A stretch of DNA of 53,246 nucleotides from Rivularia sp. T60_A2020_040 (GCA_015272215.1 JACYMD010000012.1:1-53246), one strand, 5' to 3'. Positions 35,992 through 45,106 are shown, numbered from the stretch's first letter. Program-made: numbers and translations. The notes: generated by a model not told the origin, from the letters alone.

Positions 35992-36046
35992 AGGGGAGGG
36001 GAAGATGAGGGGAAGAGGGGATGGGGAGACAAGGGGATAGGGGGAA
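35992..36046. repeat. Purine-rich GGGGATGGGGAGA tract
   Basis: Plus-strand G/A tract with GGGGAAGAGGGGATGGGG and GACAAGGGGATAGGGGG, the same type as at 46882-46922, 50172-50232 (complement) and inside mutS2 (1216-1271). Confidence 0.85.
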
Positions 36047-36103
36047 TAATTATTTACTCTTAACTTTTAAGAGCATTTTAGGTAAAAAAAGAGAATAATC
36101 TCA

Positions 36104-36159
36104 GTAGTGCGAGCTTCTAGCTCGCTTGAAAACAAAAGCGAGCTAGAAGCTCGCACTAC
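36104..36159. repeat. Perfect 24-bp inverted repeat
   Basis: GTAGTGCGAGCTTCTAGCTC... pairs over 24 bases with its exact complement, separated by eight bases (GAAAACAA). The left arm is 36104-36127 and the right arm 36136-36159. Each arm contains its own smaller palindrome, GAGCTTCTAGCTC. It is related to 5271-5331 and 44876-44907. It lies downstream of yebC and upstream of the FAD hydroxylase gene. Confidence 0.95.
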
Positions 36160-36216
36160 CTATTAGAATTTTGATCAAATATCCGAAAAAAATCCCTAAC
36201 TCCTAACCTTTAACCT

Positions 36217-36975
36217 TCAATGAAAACTTGCAGCCATTAAATCCTCAGCCATATCAAAGTTAGCTGTAACATTTTGCACATCATCTAAAGATTCTAAAGT
36301 ATCAATTAATTTAATAAGCATCCGCGCTTGTTCGGAGTCGGTGACATCTATGTTATTGCTGGGAATCCAACGTAATTCTACATCTGTAACATCAAAACCT
36401 TCTTCTTGGAGTGTTTGATTAAGGTTTTCTAAATCTGTGACTTCTGCTAAAACTTCAGCCATATCATCGTCAGTCATTTCGTAAAATTCTGCACCACCTT
36501 CTAAAGAAGCTTCGAGAAGTTTTTCTTCATTGGTGACATTTTGAATAATACAAACACCTTTTTGATCAAACATCCAGCTAACGCAACCAGTTTCCCCAAG
36601 ATTACCGCCATTTTTGCTAAAAGCAGCTCGTAAATCAGCTGCTGTACGATTGCGATTATCTGTCAAAGCTTCAATTAAAATTGCTACACCACCTGGTCCG
36701 TAACCTTCGTAGCGTATTTCCTCAAATGCTGCCTCATCATCCGTAAATGTACCCGCACCCTTGGCGATCGCCCGTTCGATATTATCCGACGGAATACCTG
36801 CTGCTTTGGCTTTTTCAATTGCGGTACGGAGTTGAAAGTTACCGTTGGGATCTGGTATACCATTTCTAGCTGCGACAATAATTGCACGAGATAGCTGAGT
36901 AAAAGTTTTACCCCTTTTCGCGTCTACACGGGCTTTCTGACGTTTAATATTTGCCCATTTACTGTGTCCTGCCAT
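36217..36975 (-). CDS. YebC/PmpR-family DNA-binding or translation factor
   Basis: 252 residues, full length. It opens with the family signature MAGHSKWANIKRQKARVDAKRGK, with NIERAIAKGAG and YEGYGPGGVAILIEALTDNRNRTAADLR following. YebC proteins were described as transcriptional regulators and more recently as factors helping ribosomes through polyproline stretches; which applies here cannot be read from sequence. It is monocistronic, followed by a perfect palindrome. Confidence 0.95.
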   Translation of the reverse strand: MAGHSKWANIKRQKARVDAKRGKTFTQLSRAIIVAARNGIPDPNGNFQLRTAIEKAKAAGIPSDNIERAIAKGAGTFTDDEAAFEEIRYEGYGPGGVAILIEALTDNRNRTAADLRAAFSKNGGNLGETGCVSWMFDQKGVCIIQNVTNEEKLLEASLEGGAEFYEMTDDDMAEVLAEVTDLENLNQTLQEEGFDVTDVELRWIPSNNIDVTDSEQARMLIKLIDTLESLDDVQNVTANFDMAEDLMAASFH

Positions 36976-37086
36976 AATCCCAACCTATAAAATCGATTAA
37001 ATAACTCAAATAACTAGAATATATTTATTTTTTCTCTAAAATTTACTTTAGCAAAGCATTTTACCTAGAGCTTTGTACAAACGCAA

Positions 37087-37128
37087 AATTTTAATTTTAA
37101 TTTTAATTTTAATTTTAATTTTAATTTT
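37087..37128. repeat. Hexamer microsatellite (AATTTT)7
   Basis: Seven perfect AATTTT units, about 65 bases upstream of the lipoprotein start at 37195, where a promoter is expected. Copy-number change could alter promoter spacing. Confidence 0.95.
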
Positions 37129-37194
37129 TTGTTGGTAATCGGGACTTTAATCCTTAAAATAACGGAATATATAAATCTAATATACCCAAAAAAT

Positions 37195-38475
37195 ATGTCT
37201 TATAAAAAGTTATTCATTCTATTAATAGTTTGTATATTATTCACCACTGGATGCCAAAGTTCTTTGACTTCGCAGCAAAATAATGTAACCCATCTTACTT
37301 TATGGCAAGGAGTAAATCCACCTTCTAATCGCGATGTGTTGCAAAAGTTAGTCGATAAATTTAATCAAAATCATCCGTATATTCAGGTAGAGTCGCTGTA
37401 TGTAGGACAACCAGACCAACAAATGCCGAAGATTTTGGCGGCTGTAGTCGGAAATGCACCACCAGATTTATTATGGTTTAATCCGACAATTGCCGGTCAA
37501 TTAGTAGAATTAGATGCTTTAGTACCATTAGATGAAATGCTCAATCAATCCCCGGTGAAAGATGAAATTGACCCCACTTTGTTTGATTCAATGAAGTATC
37601 AAAATCAGATTTGGTCAGTACCTTTTGCAACTAATAATGTGGGAATTTTTTATCGTCCAAGTTTGTTTAAAGCGGCGGGAATTAACAAATTACCTGTTAA
37701 CTGGGAGGAGTTTCGTCAAGTAGCAAAAACGTTAACTCGTGATACTAATGGAGATAATAAAATTGACCAGCACGGTATCTTTTTACCTTTAGGAAAAGGA
37801 GAATTTAGCGTATTTATATGGCTACCTTTTATGTGGAGTGCTGGTGGTGAATTAGCTATGGAAGCCGCAAAGGTGGATTTAGTAAATAATCAAGGAGCAA
37901 TCTCAGCTTTGCAATTATGGCAAGATTTAGTTAAAGATGGTTCTGTAATATTATCTGCACCGGAAAGAGGTTTTGAAACTGATGCTTTTGTCGCTGGTAA
38001 AGTCGCAATGCAGGTAACAGGACCTTGGACTTTGACTTATATTAATAATGATATTAAAAATGGTGATTTTGGCGTATTTCCGATTCCTAAAAATGAAAGT
38101 CAAGCTACTAGTATTGGCGGCGAAAATCTGTTTTTATTTAAAACTATACCGGCAAGACAAAAAGCTGCTTTTGAATTTGCTGAATATGTAATAAGTGAAG
38201 AATTTCAAACAGAATGGGCATTAGGAACTGGTTATTTACCAACAAATTTAAACTCGCGTCAAAGTGAAAAGTATCAAGCTTATATTGAGAAACAAAAAAC
38301 AGCAAAAGTCTTTTTAGAACAAGCGCAATATGGGCGGAGTCGTCCCGTTTTTACAGGTTATAGTAGAGTTTCGGAAAGCATTGGTAGAGCGTTGGAAGCA
38401 GTTTTGTTGGGTAAAAGTAATCCGAAAGACGCTTTGAAGGAATCACAGCAGAGGTTAGATTTGATTTTTAAATAA
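37195..38475 (+). CDS. Extracellular sugar-binding lipoprotein of an ABC importer
   Basis: 426 residues from ATG 37195. The frame is open from 37129, but the upstream part lies in AT-rich leader DNA. A lipoprotein signal (FILLIVCILFTTGC) has the lipobox Cys at about residue 19. The mature part is a family 1 solute-binding protein: LTLWQGVNPP, LVDKFNQNHPYIQVESLYVG, PPDLLWFNP and KVAMQVTGPWTLTYINND. It should bind a sugar or polyol at the outer face of the plasma membrane. No permease or ATPase gene is adjacent, so its partners are elsewhere. Confidence 0.92.
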   Translation: MSYKKLFILLIVCILFTTGCQSSLTSQQNNVTHLTLWQGVNPPSNRDVLQKLVDKFNQNHPYIQVESLYVGQPDQQMPKILAAVVGNAPPDLLWFNPTIAGQLVELDALVPLDEMLNQSPVKDEIDPTLFDSMKYQNQIWSVPFATNNVGIFYRPSLFKAAGINKLPVNWEEFRQVAKTLTRDTNGDNKIDQHGIFLPLGKGEFSVFIWLPFMWSAGGELAMEAAKVDLVNNQGAISALQLWQDLVKDGSVILSAPERGFETDAFVAGKVAMQVTGPWTLTYINNDIKNGDFGVFPIPKNESQATSIGGENLFLFKTIPARQKAAFEFAEYVISEEFQTEWALGTGYLPTNLNSRQSEKYQAYIEKQKTAKVFLEQAQYGRSRPVFTGYSRVSESIGRALEAVLLGKSNPKDALKESQQRLDLIFK

Positions 38476-38521
38476 TTATTTACCAAGAATAGTAATACAT
38501 ATAATTATTGGTATTCATGTA

Positions 38522-38544
38522 GAGACGTAGCAATGCTACGTCTC
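38522..38544. repeat. GAGACGTAGCA palindrome
   Basis: GAGACGTAGCA-A-TGCTACGTCTC, a perfect 11-bp inverted repeat preceded by TGTA, between the convergent lipoprotein and uppS genes. A second small palindrome, GCGGGCAAAATACCCGC, lies at 38643-38659. Confidence 0.9.
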
Positions 38545-38675
38545 AAATATTTATATAGATAACTAATTTTTTAAAATTATTGGTTTTATAATTAGTATTT
38601 TTAAAAATTAGAAGACTTAAAAATAAGTATTTTTAATAATCAGCGGGCAAAATACCCGCCCTACAATATTAATTA

Positions 38676-39425
38676 TTAAGCTGATAACACAGCTTTTACT
38701 TTTCCAAAACGTCGTTCTCTATTTTGATAACTTAATAATGCATTTTGGAAAGCTGTTTGGTCAAAATCGGGCCATAAAATATCGGTAAAATACATTTCCG
38801 TATAAGCCATTTGCCATAAAAGAAAGTTACTTAATCGCTTCTCTCCACTAGTCCGAATCAGTAAATCTGGTGCGGGAATATCTGCTGTATATAAATTCTG
38901 TTCTATTAAATTTTCATTGATATCTTCTAAGTTTATTTCTCCTTTTTGAACTAATTCTGCTATTTGACGACAAGCATTAACAATTTCTTTCCGACTGCCA
39001 TAATTTACTGCAACATTAAACTGAATATCTTGATTATTTGATGTTTCTAACATTGAACGGTGTATTTCATTTTGCAATGATTTTGGTAATTCTGATAAAT
39101 CACCAACAAAATTAATTTTGACTCCTTCCCGATGCATTTCTTCTAATTCACGACGCAACATTTTTTCAAATAAAATCATCAGAAAATCAACTTCTTCAGT
39201 TGGCCGTCGCCAATTCTCCGTAGAAAAAGCGTAAGCTGTTAATATCTTAATTCCCCAATTCTTACTACATCGCAATAGCTCTTTTAGTGTCTTCGCACCT
39301 TGGCGATGTCCAGCAATACGTGGTAGCTTCTGTTTGGTAGCCCATCTACCGTTACCATCCATGATTACAGCTACATGGTGGGGTAAGCTTTCTAAGTTTA
39401 AATCTAAAGGTAGGTCTGAATTCAT
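38676..39425 (-). CDS. uppS: Isoprenyl transferase (undecaprenyl diphosphate synthase family)
   Basis: 249 residues. The cis-prenyltransferase signature [14 protein letters not shown] places the catalytic Asp23. [29 protein letters not shown] and the C-terminal [27 protein letters not shown] are all present. It elongates farnesyl diphosphate with cis isoprene units to make the carrier lipid for peptidoglycan and other glycans. The expected start ATG follows an AT-rich leader with a dyad at 39524-39545. Confidence 0.97.
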   Translation of the reverse strand: MNSDLPLDLNLESLPHHVAVIMDGNGRWATKQKLPRIAGHRQGAKTLKELLRCSKNWGIKILTAYAFSTENWRRPTEEVDFLMILFEKMLRRELEEMHREGVKINFVGDLSELPKSLQNEIHRSMLETSNNQDIQFNVAVNYGSRKEIVNACRQIAELVQKGEINLEDINENLIEQNLYTADIPAPDLLIRTSGEKRLSNFLLWQMAYTEMYFTDILWPDFDQTAFQNALLSYQNRERRFGKVKAVLSA

Positions 39426-39728
39426 AAAATTTTAGATTTTAGATATTATCCAGTAAATTAAGTATGAACTACGGAAAGTTGGGAATTTTAAATTAATTCC
39501 CATTTCTCCAAATAATTCATTTAAATACCCTGGTGTCAGGGTATTATTCCAAATCGACTATTAATTTATTACAGAGTAAATTTTAAATAACAAGTTTGAT
39601 TTGTTACTAAAACTATAATAATTCTATATCAGTGTTTGTATTATGTGTTTTAAGCTGCGTGGATATGTTTTTTTAACGCAAAGGAAACCGGAGGTATTCG
39701 CAAAGTAACGCGGAGCAAGTGTTGAATT
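39426..39728. other. Intergenic region upstream of uppS
   Basis: 303 bases, AT-rich, with one clear dyad AATACCCTG-GTGT-CAGGGTATT (39524-39545). No gene was found. Confidence 0.6.
39524..39545. promoter_or_regulatory. 9-bp dyad upstream of uppS
   Basis: AATACCCTG, a four-base GTGT loop, then CAGGGTATT. It lies about 100 bases upstream of uppS and downstream of the broken MFS gene on the same strand. It could be a terminator for the latter (a weak T-rich tail follows on the minus strand) or an operator. Confidence 0.5.
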
Positions 39729-40397
39729 AATTTCTTACCATCGAGCGATGTAAAATCACTATTATTGCAGCTAAAGGAATCATCAAAATCGGAATAATTT
39801 CTAAACCAAAACGGGAAGCAAAAAAGCCAGCTAAGGAAGGAATTGCTGCTGCACCTAAACTCGCTACACTTGTAATAAAACCAATGGCTGCTGGTACAAT
39901 TGCAGTGGGTATTCGTTAGCGAAAACCAGATAAACACCCCGCCAAGGTAATTTTACTGCTAATAGGGTAGTGGCGATCGCCGGTCCTAATAACGCCCCAA
40001 TTCCATAAAATCCGTGCAGCAAACCCATCAAATCGGCTTGGCTTTGTTGATTGGCAATGTAGCTGTTAATACCGGCATCGATAAAGCCAATTCCTAAACC
40101 CAGCAAACTTCCAGCAGCAACCATCAGCCACCAATAAGGGCTAAAAGCGTAGATTATTAAAGCAAATGTTAAGCTCATGGATGCTAGTAATAACATCCTT
40201 GCGAGTCCAATTCGACTACTTAAAATACTGCTAGCTAAAGCGGCAAAAATGTAACCCGTAACTTGACTAAGAAAAAGTAGAGTAATATTTGCAGAATTTA
40301 GATTATAAGTTTCGCCGATTGAGGGAATCAGAACACCCAAACCACCTTCAGCAATACCGATGGCGATGAAAGCGTAGAAAGAAAGGAAAATTGACAT
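39729..40397 (-). pseudogene. MFS transporter with an internal deletion and frameshift
   Basis: The N-terminal half (residues 1-165) is a normal MFS half with about six membrane helices: FYAFIAIGIAEGGLGVLIPS, the A-motif-like SSRIGLARM, GLGIGFIDAGINSYIAN and LLGPAIATTLL. After LPWRGVYLVFANEYP the frame should shift. In another frame, IPTAIVPAAIGF then SVASLGAAAIPSLAGFFASR and IIPILMIPLAAIIVIL are the last two or three helices, ending at TAA 39729-39731. Together only about 220 residues of a usual ~390 remain, so roughly helices 7-9 are missing. The junction is near 39915. Confidence 0.85.
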
Positions 40398-40464
40398 CTT
40401 CGGGGAGATGGGGGGATGGGGTGAAATAACTAACCACCATCAACTTACCATCAACTGTCCACTG

Positions 40465-40680
40465 TCAATCCCGTGTAGTCACAATATCATTAGCCGCAGC
40501 CCATTGAGCAATATCCTGTCTTTGAATCGCCGTTGCCATTAAATCGGGAAATTTATCGGGGCTGCAAGCGAAAGCCGGACTACCCATAAGGGCGAATTCT
40601 TCTGCTATGCTATTGAATGGTGCGGTTCCAATCAATTTCGTGAGGGAACGACGGTTGCGGGTAAGAACGAAATCAAACAA
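40465..40680 (-). pseudogene. C-terminal gene fragment, probably of a VWA-domain protein
   Basis: A 71-codon frame opened by TTG right after an in-frame TAA. The text (LTRNRRSLTKLIGTAPFNSIAEEFALMG, then LMATAIQRQDIAQWAAANDIVTT) reads like the tail of a larger protein, with no start signal of its own. From memory it resembles the end of VWA (CoxE-like) proteins encoded next to a MoxR ATPase and a SWIM protein in cyanobacteria. Fragments of exactly such neighbours lie on the same strand at 45107-45542. The assignment is tentative. Confidence 0.55.
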
Positions 40681-41317
40681 TTAGTAATTATTTTGACCAG
40701 AGGTTTCTATGGTGCAAGATATCAACACAGGTACTTATAGGAATCCTCCGCAGATTTTTGAAAATATAGGTATTTCTGCTTCCTAGGCTGAGCCTGGGAG
40801 TGAAAATTTATAAAGGTCAAATTCCATCGCAAGTTATATCAATTTTACTTCTGAATCTATCTTCAGCTAGATTGATTATTTTCAAATATGATATTAAAGC
40901 TATATTTAAATAACTTTATCTCAAAAAAATGCGGATAAATAAACTATTTGATAATTATGCATTTTGAAAGATAAATATAAAAAAGTAACTTGTAATTGAG
41001 CAAATCCTTTACAGCTAATGCTTTAAAAACCAATATTAGTTTGATTAATCGAGTAATTTACTTTCAATAAATTTCTCACTTCAAAAAAATAATTTGCATA
41101 AAATCATTGCAAAAGCCTTGTTTTGGTTAGGGTATTGAGAATTCTTCTATCTTTCGATTAACTTACTCACTGTTCTTTTGATAGAAGCGATATTCGCAAA
41201 AGCTTGAGATGATTTGAATGTAAGCAAACAAAATTTTTTTGCGTACAGGCTAGTGTGAATCTTAACTTTTAGATACAGCTATAACACTAGTATTTATTGT
41301 TAATTAGGAGGTCAATA
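40681..41317. other. AT-rich intergenic region before the stress cassette
   Basis: 637 bases. The palindrome TCCTAGGCT-G-AGCCTGGGA lies at 40781-40799. A 25-codon plus-strand ORF (40709-40786, MVQDINTGTYRNPPQIFENIG) has AGAGGT before its ATG but is too short to call. The right end should hold the cassette promoter. Confidence 0.55.
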
Positions 41318-42319
41318 ATGACGGCTTATACAAATAGAAATAATATCGAATATAAAAGAGCTGCTGGTTTATTTTATAGTCGCGAAGAAGCAGAAGCTGC
41401 CGTTCGTGGATTAAAAGATGCTGGTTTCCATGAAGATAGAATCTCCGTGATAGCGCGGGATGCTGATAAACTAGATGGTGTTGAAACAAGGCAAGATGTT
41501 GGCAATAAAGCTGACGAAGGTGCTGCTGCTGGAGCTTTGACTGGTGGCGCTTTAGGTGGAATTACTGGTTTGCTTGTAGGTTTAGGAACATTAGCAATTC
41601 CTGGTATCGGTCCAATTATGTTTGCTGGTGCAGAAGCAACTGCGATCGCAACTACTTTAGCTGGTGGTGCAATTGGTGCAGCGACTGGTGGTTTAGTTGG
41701 TGCTTTAATCGGATTGGGTATTCCTGAAGAAAAAGCCAAAATTTACAACGATCGAGTTTCTGGTGGTAGCTTCTTAGTAATGGTAACTGGTACGGAAGCT
41801 GAAGTACAACGTGCAGAATCGATTATGCGTCGTTGTGGTGTTGAAGAATTCGGCATTTACAATGCACCAACACAAACTGCAAAACCTGTAGCAAAAACTC
41901 CTGAACCTGCTCCAACAGCAAAAGTTGCAAATAATGATAACGTGAAGCTGTACGAAGAACGTTTAGTAGCAGATAAACAACGCCAAAAAACTGGTGAGGT
42001 TTCTGTAGGTAAGCACGTTGAAACAGAAACAGCGAGAGTTGCGGTTCCCGTTGAGAAAGAAAGAGTAGTAATTGAGCGTACTACTCCTACAAATGAAAGA
42101 GTAGTATCTCCAGGTGCGGCTGATTTCTCTGGTGGAGAAGTTGCGCGTATGGATATTTACGAAGAATCTGCTGATATTGATAAAGAAGCTTTTGTTCGCG
42201 AAGAAGTCAGAGTTCGTAAAGAAGTTGAACATGATACTGTAGAAGCACAAGAAACAATTCGTCGTGAAGAATTAGACATTGATGTTGATGGTAACTCCAC
42301 AATTCGTAGAGACCGATAA
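41318..42319 (+). CDS. Stress protein with GSP17M-like, glycine-zipper and DUF2382 domains
   Basis: 333 residues from ATG 41318, preceded by a perfect Shine-Dalgarno TAGGAGG. Residues about 10-55 match the general-stress-protein 17M-type domain (FYSREEAEAAVRGLKDAGFHEDRISVIARD). Residues 75-145 are Gly/Ala-rich zipper-type hydrophobic segments (GALTGGALGGITGLLVGLG). The C-terminal 120 residues are a DUF2382 domain of repeated charged strands (LYEERLVADKQRQKTGEVSVGKHVETE). Such proteins are induced by salt, cold or desiccation in bacteria. It starts the plus-strand envelope-stress cluster. The molecular activity is unknown. Confidence 0.88.
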   Translation: MTAYTNRNNIEYKRAAGLFYSREEAEAAVRGLKDAGFHEDRISVIARDADKLDGVETRQDVGNKADEGAAAGALTGGALGGITGLLVGLGTLAIPGIGPIMFAGAEATAIATTLAGGAIGAATGGLVGALIGLGIPEEKAKIYNDRVSGGSFLVMVTGTEAEVQRAESIMRRCGVEEFGIYNAPTQTAKPVAKTPEPAPTAKVANNDNVKLYEERLVADKQRQKTGEVSVGKHVETETARVAVPVEKERVVIERTTPTNERVVSPGAADFSGGEVARMDIYEESADIDKEAFVREEVRVRKEVEHDTVEAQETIRREELDIDVDGNSTIRRDR

Positions 42320-42467
42320 AAGTTAAGTGGAAGCATTTAAACTTTCAAACAGAGTATTGATTTAAAATAGCAAATACTCTGTTTTAAATGTTCTACGCAA
42401 AATCAAAATTGTCAAATTAATCAAATTGAAATATTTGATTAAATTAAATTCAAACAGTGAGGATAAA

Positions 42468-42917
42468 ATGAAAAAATTAGCAACATTTGTATTAAGTAGT
42501 ATTTTAATATTTGGTGCAGCTGCTTGCGATACCGCGAGAACAAGTTCTGATGCTCCGACTTCTGTCGATGGTAATGTAGACAATGCTCAGAACGTTGAGG
42601 AAACAAAAGAAGATGCTCAAAGCCAAATTCGTCAAGATCAGTTAAATTCGGATATTAGAGCTAGGGAACAGCGTAACGATATAGTTGGAGATCAAACTGA
42701 TAGAGCAGATTCTGATTTAGCAAGTGAAGTTCGTTCTAAATTAGAAGCTAATATTCCTCGTGGACAATTGGTTGTTGAAGCTGAAGACGGTATAGTATCA
42801 ATTGCAGGTACAGTTCCCGATCAAAAGGAATATGAAACAATTGAACCGCTAGCAAAAGAGATTCTAGGAGTAAAATCTGTGAAGACAGATGTGAAGGTTG
42901 TTCCACCTGCTAATTAG
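42468..42917 (+). CDS. BON-domain lipoprotein
   Basis: 149 residues from ATG 42468 with GTGAGGA upstream; the frame is open further left without a start signal. The signal peptide LATFVLSSILIFGAAAC has the lipobox Cys near residue 20. A polar linker rich in Asp, Gln and Glu leads to a single BON domain: SDLASEVRSKLEANIPRGQL, then VEAEDGIVSIAGTVPDQKEYE and LGVKSVKTDVKV. BON domains bind phospholipid or other envelope components, as in OsmY. It lies 148 bases after the DUF2382 gene and is probably co-regulated with it. Confidence 0.9.
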   Translation: MKKLATFVLSSILIFGAAACDTARTSSDAPTSVDGNVDNAQNVEETKEDAQSQIRQDQLNSDIRAREQRNDIVGDQTDRADSDLASEVRSKLEANIPRGQLVVEAEDGIVSIAGTVPDQKEYETIEPLAKEILGVKSVKTDVKVVPPAN

Positions 42918-43055
42918 TTACCTTCTCAAAACATTTTCGGAAATGTTTATATTTAGGATTACCTAAATATATTTGTTACCAGGCAGAAAGTATCAATATT
43001 AGAATAATTCTGCCTAACTTATTTTGTTTAAATTAAATATTAGTAATAGGAAAAA

Positions 43056-43583
43056 ATGTTTAATAGTTGGGATAATCTACTCAACACTTTGATAGTTGGA
43101 ACCCTCGGCTATGTAGCCGTAATTTTTATATTGCGTATTTCGGGAAAGCGGACTTTATCAAAATGGAATTCTTTTGATTTTATTGTGACGATTGCATTAG
43201 GTTCGATACTAGCAAATCTAATGCTATCAACTGATACTTCCTTGGTACAGGGAACATTAGGAATTGCAATGTTGGTATTTTTTCAACTTATTATCACTTG
43301 GCTTTCCGTGCGCTCTAAAATATTCCAAGGATGGATTAAATCAGAACCAACTTTATTGCTTTTTCAAGGTGAACTACAGCATAATGCTTTGCGACATCAA
43401 AGAGTAACTGAAGGTGAAGTATTAGCCGCTTTACGTGCCAAGGGAATCGCGGTAATAGAAGATGTAGAAGCTGTAATTTTAGAAACAGATGGTAGTTTTA
43501 GTGTCATCGAGAAAATCAAAAGGTCTTCAGCTTCTGCACTGGTTGACGTGAAAGGTTATCCTAGAGATGCAGCCAGAATTTGA
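43056..43583 (+). CDS. DUF421 (YetF-like) membrane protein
   Basis: 175 residues. Three hydrophobic segments lie in the first 90 residues (LIVGTLGYVAVIFILRISGKRTLSK, IVTIALGSILANLMLS, GIAMLVFFQLIITWLSV). A cytoplasmic YetF-type domain follows (EPTLLLFQGELQHNALRHQRVTEGEVLAALRAKGI, then VEAVILETDGSFSVI). The family is widespread and poorly characterised; a Bacillus member is linked to spore membrane or envelope lipid functions. It follows the BON lipoprotein by 138 bases on the same strand. Confidence 0.9.
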   Translation: MFNSWDNLLNTLIVGTLGYVAVIFILRISGKRTLSKWNSFDFIVTIALGSILANLMLSTDTSLVQGTLGIAMLVFFQLIITWLSVRSKIFQGWIKSEPTLLLFQGELQHNALRHQRVTEGEVLAALRAKGIAVIEDVEAVILETDGSFSVIEKIKRSSASALVDVKGYPRDAARI

Positions 43584-43672
43584 TAATTAAATAATAATAT
43601 TTGATAATTAAATAAATCATCATTACAGTAATCTGTTGTAAAATAAGAATTAATCGATAATAAAGAAAACTC

Positions 43673-43717
<45 letters not shown>

Positions 43718-43733
43718 CAATTAGGGAGTTATT

Positions 43734-44519
43734 TTGCAACAAAATTTATTTTCGATCATAAACAAGCTGTGCTTAGATTGGCTTGCTCTATTCGGCATTA
43801 TTATTAGTCGATACTTTTTAATTTGTGGGGGAACCCATTTACTCTTCTATTCTATTTTTCCAAAACCTGTTGACAAACGTAATTTAGGTCGTCAGCCTCC
43901 GTTGTGGAAAACCATTAAAAAAGATATGGAATTATCGTTATTATGCGCGATAATTTTTGCTTTTTTTGCAGCATTAATTGTCACAGGGTATGACTTAGGA
44001 TTTACCCGTTTATACACTTCTGTAAATAAATATGGATTGTGGTATTTAGGCATTAGTTTTATAGTATTACTAGTGCTTCAAGATGCATATTTTTATTTTA
44101 TGCATAGAGTTTTTCACCATCCCTTACTTTTTAAAAAGCTGCATTACGGTCATCATCGTTCTGGAGAGCCTACACCTTGGACATCCTTTGCATTTGATCC
44201 AGGTGAAGCAGTGATACAAGCTATATTCTTTGTATGTATAGTTTTTGTCTTGCCACTTCATTATATAACCTTACTTACAGCATTATTGGTAATGACAGTA
44301 TGGGCATTATTTAATCACATTGGATTCGAGTTATTTCCATCATCCTTTTATTCCAACTGGTTGGGAAAATGGTTTATTGGCTCAAAACATCACTTAATAC
44401 ATCATCGTAAATATACCCTACATTACGGATTGTATTTTACATTTTGGGATAAACTCCTAGGTACTCATGATCCAAATTATGACAATGAAAAATTAGCTAA
44501 AATGAAAAAGCAAATCTAA
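43734..44519 (+). CDS. Sterol desaturase / fatty acid hydroxylase superfamily protein
   Basis: 261 residues with a TTG start supported by AGGGAG five bases upstream. Several membrane helices (FGIIISRYFLICGGTHLLFY, LLCAIIFAFFAALIV and others) surround the di-iron histidine motifs: HRVFHH near residue 123, HYGHH about 10 residues later, and HHLIHH near residue 223. The fold hydroxylates or desaturates a lipid C-H bond using O2. The substrate could be a membrane lipid, carotenoid or hopanoid and cannot be chosen from sequence. It belongs to the stress cassette by position. Confidence 0.88.
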   Translation: MQQNLFSIINKLCLDWLALFGIIISRYFLICGGTHLLFYSIFPKPVDKRNLGRQPPLWKTIKKDMELSLLCAIIFAFFAALIVTGYDLGFTRLYTSVNKYGLWYLGISFIVLLVLQDAYFYFMHRVFHHPLLFKKLHYGHHRSGEPTPWTSFAFDPGEAVIQAIFFVCIVFVLPLHYITLLTALLVMTVWALFNHIGFELFPSSFYSNWLGKWFIGSKHHLIHHRKYTLHYGLYFTFWDKLLGTHDPNYDNEKLAKMKKQI

Positions 44520-44548
44520 ACAGATAATTTATCTTTCAAGTTAAAAAG

Positions 44549-44812
44549 ATGAGAAACATCAACTCAAAATTGAAAACTTGGTTAGGTATAACTATTAGTG
44601 CATTCTTGCTTTTAGTTGTAATATGTTTAGGAATGGCGGGGCTTTTTCTTTTGTTGAGGGTTCCATCATTTGAAATTGGAGAAAGTTATTTTTGGGTTTT
44701 ACGTTGGAAGAATAATCCCGATGGTTCTGGTATTAGCTTTAATATATTTGCTTTAATGATTATTGCTTGTTTTATTGGCTTAGTAAGTTTATTTTTACCG
44801 ACAAATACATAG
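44549..44812 (+). CDS. Small membrane protein
   Basis: 87 residues. Two hydrophobic segments, ITISAFLLLVVICLGMAGLFLLL (about 15-37) and FNIFALMIIACFIGLVSLFL (about 64-84), are separated by a polar loop with ESYFWVLRWKNNPDGSG. I do not recognise a family. It follows the desaturase-like gene by 29 bases on the same strand, so it may be an accessory subunit or simply co-transcribed. Confidence 0.65.
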   Translation: MRNINSKLKTWLGITISAFLLLVVICLGMAGLFLLLRVPSFEIGESYFWVLRWKNNPDGSGISFNIFALMIIACFIGLVSLFLPTNT

Positions 44813-44875
44813 ATAAATTAATCATTTTATTCCATTTTATTCCTTATCGTAATTTTTCTGGCACCTCCATAGCGA

Positions 44876-44907
44876 GTAGTGGTTATATATAGCAAGATGC
44901 TCGCACT
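44876..44907. repeat. Partial GTAGTG palindrome
   Basis: GTAGTGG...GCAAGATGCTCGCACTAC, a degraded copy of the palindrome family at 5271-5331 and 36104-36159, downstream of the small membrane protein gene. Confidence 0.6.
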
Positions 44908-44951
44908 ACAGAGGAAAGATAAACCCATTTTTAGACATCTCCGAAAAATAA

Positions 44952-45026
44952 TGTAGAGACGCGTTAGCGTTCACGCTAACGCGTGCGGCTCAGGGTGCCT
45001 GAAGGGCATAATATCGCGTCTCTACA
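44952..45026. repeat. 75-bp element with 12-bp inverted ends
   Basis: TGTAGAGACGCG (44952-44963) and CGCGTCTCTACA (45015-45026) are perfect inverted ends. Inside is an 11-bp palindrome, CGCGTTAGCGT-TC-ACGCTAACGCG. It looks like a longer member of the GAGACGT palindrome family and may be a mobile palindromic element. Confidence 0.85.
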
Positions 45027-45106
45027 AGGTTTCTGGATGACGCATATTTAATTTGCGGAGATGTCTATTATAGATATTAATCTTTAGTCTGCATATTATT
45101 GATTTT

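Noticed and set aside
39650-39937. Minus-strand ORF of 95 codons
   Set aside because: It is in the wrong frame relative to the C-terminal helices of the broken MFS gene and is rich in Cys/Ser/Phe as out-of-frame shadows often are.
42426-42467. Longer N-terminus for the BON lipoprotein
   Set aside because: The upstream codons lack a ribosome site and would bury the signal peptide; GTGAGGA precedes ATG 42468.
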